Positions 9,574-28,386 of a stretch of 28,386 nucleotides of DNA are shown here, piece by piece; positions within the stretch are counted from its first letter, which is position 1, and every line of letters begins with the position of its first letter. The DNA is from Saccoglossus kowalevskii (lineage: Eukaryota > Hemichordata > Enteropneusta > Harrimaniidae): positions 265,892 through 294,277 of the forward strand of contig NW_003131354.1 of the NCBI RefSeq assembly GCF_000003605.2, written 5' to 3'. A program made the translations under genes and the position numbers. The notes below the pieces were generated by a model that saw nothing but the letters and a program-made list of their open reading frames with translations, was not told the origin of the DNA and made no database searches.

Positions 9574-11311
9574 CTGTCATAGTCAAAAGTAAAAAATAGC
9601 CCCCTATTAACACATCATATTGATTGTTGACATACATTACTAATATAAATGTGGAAATTCTAAAATAACTATTTTGCCGAGAGAAAGAATACAATCAAGA
9701 ATCAAATAAATGAAAAAGAGTATATACATGAAGTTCAACTTGTTTCTATGGAAACAATAACCCTACTTTGGCCGCCATCTTGCATTATATATGAGGATGA
9801 TAATTCAAGTTCGGGTACCCTATGTTTTTAAATTTAATATTTAATTCGATAACATTTCATGAAAATTCTTTGCTTAAAAAGTATCGTGTTTAGCCGCGAC
9901 CATCCCGAAAAAGCCGATAATTTGTCGGTCGAATATAAATAAAAAATAAACTGTGCATCTACACGACCGATTCAAGTGACCGGCGCGATACGGTGTTATT
10001 CCCTACCTTTACTTAATATTTTAGCAGCATTTTAGCAAAATATTGTTCCCCTTTACTTAGTTTTGTGTCATTTTATCCATGATGAATTCGCTGTACTTTT
10101 TTTCACTGTGCAGATTTTTCTGTTATTTTTCTCTACAGGTTTTCTCCTACACATTTTTTTTTATCATTTCTGACACCAGCCTCCTCCGAGTTTATAAAGG
10201 TTAACCTCTTACCTCTGGCTTTCCTGATGAGCGGTAAGAATGCTTTGGTTACACGAATCATACCAAACAAGTTGACTTCGCACACCCATTTGTATTTCTC
10301 AACAGTACACCACTCAATCTCACCTACAAATGACACACCTGCGTTATTCACCAGCCCCCATAATCCTGGGGGAAGAAGGAAGAAATAAATGTCAACACTG
10401 CGATCTGAATCAAATTGTGTCATGTGATTTAACGCGATATTATTCGAATAGCAATAGCTAAGACGACGTAGTTAAAGCGTGAGGCTCGTCACCTGCGCAC
10501 GCGTTGGAATTGAGTCCCAAGCAACGATAACAACTCACGCTAAAAACGCAAAGGCTCATGGGTAGACGCTTGTTTGTAAACAATGATACGCTATAGCCAT
10601 CTGACGCATGTACAGGTGACGACTCCCCCCCCCCCCCGCTTTAAATAAAGCTTTTGCTTGATTTAGCGTATATACACAATAACGTGATTCATTATTTTAT
10701 CAATTAATAATAAGTATAACCCATGTGCATGTGTGTGCAGTACCGAGCAAAAACTGAAGGGTATGAAAACAATCTCCCATCGTATTATATTGCCGCTTAA
10801 TTGCCGAGCTAACACGGAGAACACAGATAACGGGACGCTCGCACGATAATCCTATAATAGTATTCATTTGTATGATCTATGACTTGCAGATACCTTTATT
10901 TTTATCGATCAAGTGTTGCTTCACAAAGTGTACAGCTTCCCTGACTTGAACTTCCGATGCTACGTCCAGCTGGAGGACTTTGAGTCTTGTTGGATCAATT
11001 CGCATCAGTTTACTGGCCCCTTCACCTCCCTTATCTTTGAACAGACACCCTGCAAACACTAAATATCCCAAAGAATGCAGGTATTGAGCTGCAGCGAGAC
11101 CAAAACCCGAGTCACAGCCAGTCACTAACACGGCCTTGTTAGCGATAGGTAAACGCCCCCTTGGAAGGTTTGAGAGCACGGAGCAAGTCAGGACCGCTGT
11201 GAAAACGCTCAAAAAGAATTTCACAGCGACTGTTGTCGACGGCAACGGTAGTATAAATGGCAGCAATGCTAGTGCAGTTGACAACACCAGGTGGACTTTT
11301 AAAGACGTCAT
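9092..11311 (-). CDS. BDH1: D-beta-hydroxybutyrate dehydrogenase-like SDR (BDH1 type), complete, three exons
   Basis: Exons are 11311-10894, 10365-10213 and 9573-9092 on the minus strand (418+153+482 bases; 350 residues plus stop). BDH1 oxidises (R)-3-hydroxybutyrate to acetoacetate with NAD+. Visible SDR marks: cofactor loop TGCDSGFG (residues 65-71), LVNNAG (144-149), Asn171 in EVNLFG, Ser198, Tyr211 and Lys215 (YCVSK) and [12 protein letters not shown]1-specific matches are [50 protein letters not shown] and [15 protein letters not shown]. The length is close to vertebrate BDH1 (343 aa). The N-terminus is odd: about residues 6-24 and 28-47 are hydrophobic where vertebrate BDH1 has a mitochondrial presequence. 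Membrane-anchored SDR9C relatives (HSD17B2, HSD11B2) also have N-terminal membrane spans, so the location is uncertain. Confidence 0.85.
9574..10212. other. BDH1-like intron 2
   Basis: 639-bp intron, phase 1, with good splice sites at both ends. Nothing further was recognised in it. Confidence 0.88.
10213..10365 (-). CDS. BDH1: BDH1-like exon 2: NNAG strand and VNLFG helix
   Basis: The acceptor TTCCCCCAG|GA and donor AGAG|GTAAGA bound 153 bases. Joining the G from exon 1 gives [10 protein letters not shown], an exact SDR9C-type motif. Asn171 is the expected catalytic-tetrad Asn. The exon ends in [10 protein letters not shown], with the last Gly split across the next intron. Confidence 0.9.
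10472..10644 (+). mobile_element. TTAA-flanked CpG-rich MITE D, copy 2 (BDH1-like intron 1)
   Basis: Same orientation and structure as 4871-5034, sharing GAATTGAGTCCCAAGC, CGCAAAGGCTCATGGGTAGA and CGCTTGTTTGTAAACAATGA. The right end contains an expanded C-run of about 13. It lies in the 528-bp intron between BDH1-like exons 1 and 2. Confidence 0.82.
10894..11311 (-). CDS. BDH1: BDH1-like exon 1: hydrophobic N-terminus and cofactor-binding half
   Basis: The ATG at 11311 has A at -3. The frame upstream closes at a TAA about 45 bp away with no intervening in-frame ATG, so this start is the only one in this exon. The exon encodes 139 codons plus one base and ends AAAG|GTATCT. It carries two hydrophobic stretches, [25 protein letters not shown] and the LQLDV strand that usually places the NAD-binding Asp-Val. 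Confidence 0.87.
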
Positions 11312-11816
11312 GATATCCGTTATATGTGTATATGATCCTATTGACGGATGGCCGAGACTTTAATATACAGTGGGGGTTGAATACGGGTAAGTGCTGAAGG
11401 TCGTTCATGTAATTCCCCGGGCAGCAAAAAAATGTATGACTGACATACACACTGTTATACAGTTGAATAATTAACTTAACAAGCCCCGGTCACACATGTG
11501 CAACTATACTACGATATGATAATATGACAAACGCATTGAAAGAAAATAATAAAGAAATCTCCTAGTATGTATTCTGTGTTATGAAAAGAGGTTTTAAACA
11601 TGGACACATTGTCACCTTGATTCTTGCAGATAATCAATAACATAAACGTGCAGACCGTGCGTTCAGGGCATACTGTTTTGAAACTGTACGTATTTACTTT
11701 ATCCCCACAATTGCAGAGTTTTGCAACTGAATTTATGTTGACCATCCCTTCTCATTATCGGATTGAAACATATCTGATCACTGTGGCTAATGTCCGTCGC
11801 ACTTTTATACGTTTCA

Positions 11817-11828
11817 TGCGCATGCGCA
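11817..11828. promoter_or_regulatory. NRF1-like palindrome TGCGCATGCGCA
   Basis: A perfect 12-bp match to the vertebrate NRF1 consensus, about 505 bp upstream of the BDH1-like ATG. NRF1 regulates many mitochondrial genes. Similar TGCGCA words occur within the TTAA elements of this window, so it could be a repeat remnant instead. Confidence 0.35.
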
Positions 11829-13803
11829 GATGTTCGCAACCGAAAATGAAATAAAGAGTTGCTCGTTGCTTTGTATTTACATATACATATACATGTCTAT
11901 GTTCATTTTAATATAACAACTTGCAAGGAAACGTTGTCATAACAACTCGTGAGCTAGTTTGAACAATAAGCGACGTTTGTTTTCAGAAAATCGCATGCTG
12001 GTTGGCATAGTAACGAACAATTGACGTCAAAGTGCGACTCGATCGAGCGGCCCGATTAAACGTACACATTTGCAGTTGGTTTACTAGTATATTGTTCACT
12101 AGTAATGCCTGCTGGGACATAAAACACATATTGGAGGAATACCAGCCCAAGTCAAGGTTGAAGACACATTTCCCTTTGAGTATGGTCGCAACGTGACACA
12201 ACAATCCAGGTCTCCATCTAAAAAATAGTTACTAGTAACCGTGATCTCAATATATACCCTAGAGATATATTCTCGAACCCGCACATGGGGTGTGAATAGT
12301 GGCTTATCCATTATTTTAATATTTTCTTGTTTGTGTTGTAATAGTACACCGGGATAGCGAACTTGTCGATGGAGGTAACATGCAAAATTTTAATTCTACG
12401 ACGTGGTGGCGCTTCTCAACTTCAACGGTTACAGCGCCACCCCATTGTCGCCGCACACTGTTCCAGTGCACTGAGCACGAGTTCGAACATTAGTATCCTC
12501 GAAAACCACTGCACCATACTGTAGTTTTCCCGTATGGCATACACTGGCGTCTGGTGGAGCTCTGTGGTATCATGTAGAATATAACAGAATATAATATATT
12601 CTTTATTGCTATCGTACCCCATATTTGAGGTTTTGACGAAAAGTACAATAAAGTAATACAATCTGAAAAACATGTGAAAAATAGCTAACGCTAAAAAAAA
12701 TCAAACAAGACCAAATTTCAAAATAGAATAAATGGTTAATTGGTATTTTCTGAAGCAGGTGGTTTAAGCATTTCACTTTTAATTGAATTTTCTCGTATAT
12801 TAAAACAGCTATAGATGTGTTTCGCCATATCATTTATAATGTTTTCATCTTTATTATTTAAAATATTAATGAATAACTGTTCATTGTTTTTGTTGTCATG
12901 AATAAAGTTGTGTCTTTTGAACAAACTTTCTCTTTTTTGACGTATAGCTGACATGACAACAAAAAGTGTTGCTCATTTTCAATTTTTTTAATTTCGAGTT
13001 GAGGGCATTCGCGATTATAAGCCCAGAGTGTTTTTACCGGGCGTCGACGATATTCTTTGAAACATGCGTGTAAAAAGTGTGTTTCTGTTCATAATAATCG
13101 TGATTGGTACGGTAGTTTGGTCCAGTAGTACTGGAAACAGCATTTATTAGAACCCACAAGGGCAGAAAAAGAAAACAAAATACCCGTCTCGATCATTCGC
13201 ACATCAATAATGTTTGCATGTTGATACGCTTGTAAATAACATTAACGTAAAAGTCGAAACTCATCAAGTTGTTTACTAAGTATATATAATCAGATAGTAT
13301 TTCGTCATCATGCTTTGTTGCCTTTCTTGTTTATGCCTCATGCGGGCGTTTTTTTATGGCAAGATGGCGCGGACGGAAGTCCTTCACAGTTTTGTGGTTT
13401 CTCATATTTAAATCATCATAACTCTGAAGATAATCATTTTTTTTTTCAAATTTATAATCAATATACAAAACGTAAGAATTAGACCCTATTTAGTTCCCCC
13501 TTTAACGTAGAAGCCTACTCGTGATTTCAAATACCCAGAATATATTTATTTCCCAATAAATTGTACTTCCAGGCAATATTGGATATTGACTTTAAAACAG
13601 TTTGGGGTCACTAGCTTTTCGAGAAAAAGATGCCTTATTTTAGTTCATAGTGGCCATTTTGGCAGTATTTTAGTGCTTTCACCATGGGTTCCTATGACTC
13701 AAAACGAAAATTCTATATTGCGAATGGTGGGGTATATTTTGTTGTTCTCGGTTATTTAAAAAATATGGGTTTTAATAAATCACAAAAAAATGCAATTTTT
13801 CTT

Positions 13804-13852
13804 TAAAGGGCATCGGTGCGCATATGCGACATTTGTGTCGATAAACAATCCA
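13804..13852. repeat. Fragment of the TTTAAAGGGC...TGCGCA repeat family
   Basis: TTTAAAGGGCATCGGTGCGC then ATATGCGACATTTGTGTCGA is the reverse complement, with changes, of the right end of the element at 8285-8410. It lies in the intergenic region between BDH1-like and malic enzyme. Confidence 0.5.
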
Positions 13853-14235
13853 ATTCTTTAATGGAAAGCAGAAGTATGAGTTTTGATGTTTAACTATTTT
13901 TACCACTTCAAAAGTACATTGGCAAGTTACTGAGATTAGTACATTCAAGGATATAAGTGAAAACATAAAATTAATAAATTAGAATAACTGAACATCAAAA
14001 TACTTCAGCAATCACAGTTCATTTTATGTTTGTAGCTCGTATGTTAACCGCCCTCAGCGTTGGGACAGGAAACCAAACTATCTCGTATATATGGTTTAGC
14101 ATCTTACATTTATAGAACGATTTTTGTCGATAATGTCAAAATGTTTAAAGAAAACAAATTGGGTGTGGCATATATGTATACTTCGTTTCCGATCGCTGAT
14201 CGATTAACGTATGTATTTTTAAGGTCTATGCTTTG

Positions 14236-14490
14236 TTTACAAAAACTCTGTCGATCAGCCAATCGCTGCAGTCGTTGGTACTATCACGTGATTACCAGCG
14301 ACGTGTCTCACGGTTAAAGCTTTGCAAAGTTGCCACTACTGGATATAATTAGTAAACAATCTATTTATACAATTCCTGAAATATAGATTTATAATCTCTA
14401 CCCCAAACAAGCAAGCTGTTTACCCTAAACGATACTGTAATGTCATATGAACAAAATGCGCGTACATGATGCTTGTCGTTATGGTAACAA
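14236..14490 (-). repeat. Dispersed repeat J, copy upstream of malic enzyme
   Basis: Reverse complement matches 17463-17693. Shared blocks (read on the minus strand): ATAGATTGTTTACTAA, CAGTAGTGGCAA, AATCACGTGAT, TGCAG.GATTGGCT.ATCG and GTTACCATAACGAC. It contains an ATCACGTGAT E-box. Family unknown, and no ORF is conserved between the copies. Confidence 0.72.
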
Positions 14491-15053
14491 CTAGAGTGAT
14501 AGATCACATCTAGTACTATTTATTATTATTAATTTTATTTTTTATCACGACTTGACTCAACATATGCAACATATTTATTATCACACTGAGAATTTTTTTT
14601 TTGAATTTTTACCTAATAACTTGTATTGGTAAAACAATTGCACAACTTATCGCTGTACACTAGCTAACACCGCGACGTTCGCTCTATTATTATTTGAGCA
14701 GGGAACACAAAATGTATCTCCATGCTTTGAGTAACACCATGTACGCTATATTCTTATGAATTCGTTCTACAAGGAGGAGTTTAACTATCTCAGGCTTTAT
14801 GAGATCGACGGTGTTCCACGGTTAGATAACAAATCTATGGTCTATGGTTAGATGTTGTTTAATAAAACATTTATTTACATGTAAGAAAGGGGGGCAAAGC
14901 AAAATTCATTTAGATTCTATATAATCAGACAAAAAACATCAGTTTACAAAGCTCTGTGGTTTTACGAGTAGGTGTTCTTTGTTGGGTCACCTAGCGCATC
15001 ATGGAATGCTATTTATAGCATACGGCAACACATATTGCGCTTTAACTGTATCG

Positions 15054-15064
15054 CCATATATAGG
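15054..15064 (+). promoter_or_regulatory. TATA/CArG-like AT box upstream of malic enzyme
   Basis: CCATATATAGG lies 43-53 bp before the ATG at 15107. It contains TATATA and resembles an SRF CArG box with one extra A/T base. If it is a TATA box, the 5' UTR would be only about 20 nt. No transcript data are available, so this is a weak call. Confidence 0.28.
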
Positions 15065-15106
15065 CCGTTGTTAATACGGAACCTTTCACTGGTACATATT
15101 GTTATC

Positions 15107-27328
<12,222 letters not shown>

Positions 27329-27386
27329 AGAGTACATGGGGGAAAAAAATGGAGGACAACAACGACTACACATCCTCCCAAAACTA

Positions 27387-27632
27387 TTGACCTTTCCACC
27401 ACCAACTTTGTAGCTCAAATTGTTCCACAATTTTCTTATATTTTTCAATATTTTTGGAAATGAACCCTGATTTTAGAGCAAATAGATGAAATTTGAGTTA
27501 ATTTTCAGTTTTTATTCGAAAAAAAATGTTTTGTACATTTTTTTTTGTGTGTACCAATCTTTTGAAGGAAAGTGCAGACTATAACGGTACTATTTTGTGA
27601 TGAAAAAATGGAACTGGTGATGAAAAGGTTAA
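27387..27632 (-). mobile_element. TTAA-terminal element H in malic enzyme 3' UTR
   Basis: Begins TTGACCTTTCCACCACC and ends GGTGATGAAAAGGTTAA, inverted relative to 20722-20963. Shared blocks include GAAGGAAAGTGCAGACTATA, ATTTTCAGTTTTTA and GAACTGGTG. It starts 59 bp after the malic enzyme stop, so it is almost certainly transcribed in the 3' UTR. Confidence 0.78.
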
Positions 27633-27765
27633 ATATACACAAAAACATTTCAATTTATTTTTCTCAGTTGAAAGTCATTCCCTACTCAATTAACATAGTC
27701 TGAACAAAATGTAGATTACAGTATTCATCTTTTCATCCTTTGAACAACATACTCAATTTTCACAA

Positions 27766-27771
27766 AATAAA
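27766..27771 (+). terminator. Candidate polyadenylation signals for malic enzyme
   Basis: AATAAA occurs at 27766-27771 and again at 27851-27856, about 440-520 bp after the stop codon. Either could set the 3' end. A 3' UTR of this length would include the whole TTAA element at 27387-27632. Confidence 0.35.
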
Positions 27772-27999
27772 TCTAAACCTTTCCAAATTTGTTTCAATAG
27801 TTTTGATCTGGGTCTGTAGGCAGTTATGTCCATTTGGTATACAATTAACAAATAAATCAAAATCACAGAAAATGTGCAAGTTGATGGTGGGAAAAAAATT
27901 GTGGTTTTTAAATGAAGCAAAGCTGTTACCTGTATCAAGTGCAATATGGTCATAATTATTGTATATATAAAGAATATTAAAATTTACATTGATTACAAA

Positions 28000-28201
28000 T
28001 ACTGTGGAATACTTTATTTTCGGTGGAATTAATTTTCGCTGAAATAGCTTTTTGGGCGTTTTGTGTGGAACTTATTTTCACTGATTTTTGATGAGTTTAA
28101 TGTGAAATATGGGAAAAAAGTATATTCGCTGGATTTTATTTTCACGGAATCATCCCTTCAGCGAAAATAAATTCCAAGCGAAAATAAAGTATTCTACAGT
28201 A
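28000..28201 (-). mobile_element. MITE-like element C downstream of malic enzyme
   Basis: 202 bp, TACTGTGGAATACTTTATTT to ATAAAGTATTCTACAGTA, inverted relative to the intron 8 copies. It is the best-preserved copy and shows long termini (about 20 bp, imperfect) plus sub-terminal TTTCGCTGAA and TTCAGCGAAAA. Confidence 0.85.
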
Positions 28202-28386
28202 TTTATAGACATATTGATATTTTTTTTTCCATTTGACTTTTATATAAATAAGAATACTACTGTCTATAATTGTGTTGTGGCATACACACTGAGCACACGT
28301 ACTCCAAGAACTTCTAAGATTACTACCGGTAATAAAATGTTATAGCTTTATGGTACAGTTTTATTATTACTCAGAGTTATTAATTC

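Larger units (their letters stand above)
11312..15106. other. Head-to-head intergenic region, BDH1-like to malic enzyme
   Basis: About 3.8 kb holding both 5' flanks. It contains an NRF1-like palindrome (11817-11828), a fragment of the TGCGCA family (13804-13852) and repeat J (14236-14490). Many short open frames occur, none with a recognisable domain. No RNA gene was seen. Confidence 0.7.
27329..28386. other. Malic enzyme 3' UTR and downstream flank
   Basis: Holds element H (27387-27632), candidate polyA signals and element C (28000-28201). No downstream gene begins before the window ends. Confidence 0.75.

Noticed and set aside
11139-11450. Alternative longer open frame overlapping the BDH1-like first exon in another frame
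   Set aside because: It is a shadow: the BDH1 frame carries the SDR motifs and joins the next exons in phase.
11312-15106. Shared bidirectional promoter for BDH1-like and malic enzyme genes
   Set aside because: The two start codons are 3.8 kb apart, much more than typical bidirectional promoters, with repeats between them.

Overview
This is metazoan nuclear DNA. It is AT-rich, the coding exons are short with GT-AG introns, CpG-rich islets are scattered through it, and many small inverted-repeat elements sit in introns and intergenic DNA. The three genes have close vertebrate counterparts, but the short introns (mostly 0.2-2 kb) and dense MITE-like repeats suggest a marine bilaterian invertebrate (lophotrochozoan or invertebrate deuterostome). 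The species cannot be fixed from the sequence alone.

Layout, left to right. (1) About 784-4300, minus strand: the 5' end of a cation-independent mannose-6-phosphate receptor gene (IGF2R-like). It has three coding exons covering the signal peptide, all of extracytoplasmic repeat 1 and the start of repeat 2, and it continues past the left edge. (2) 4301-9091: intergenic DNA holding several MITE-like repeats. (3) 9092-11311, minus strand: a complete three-exon gene for a short-chain dehydrogenase closest to D-beta-hydroxybutyrate dehydrogenase (BDH1), with an unusual strongly hydrophobic N-terminus. (4) 11312-15106: intergenic DNA. (5) 15107-27328, plus strand: a complete 12-exon malic enzyme gene encoding 567 residues, with every exon phase consistent. 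(6) 27329-28386: 3' UTR and flank, with two repeat elements.

Functionally, the receptor sorts lysosomal enzymes, BDH1 interconverts 3-hydroxybutyrate and acetoacetate, and malic enzyme makes pyruvate and NAD(P)H from malate. BDH1 and malic enzyme are head to head but 3.8 kb apart, so a shared promoter is not indicated. I see no operon, CRISPR array, phage, or new defence or biosynthetic system.

The most interesting non-coding signals are these: a perfect 10-bp CLEAR-type palindrome just upstream of the lysosomal receptor start; at least five families of short TIR elements, one pair differing at about 2 of 214 positions; inverted copies within the malic enzyme transcription unit that could form long intramolecular duplexes; and CpG-rich TTAA elements carrying TGCGCA palindromes around these genes.
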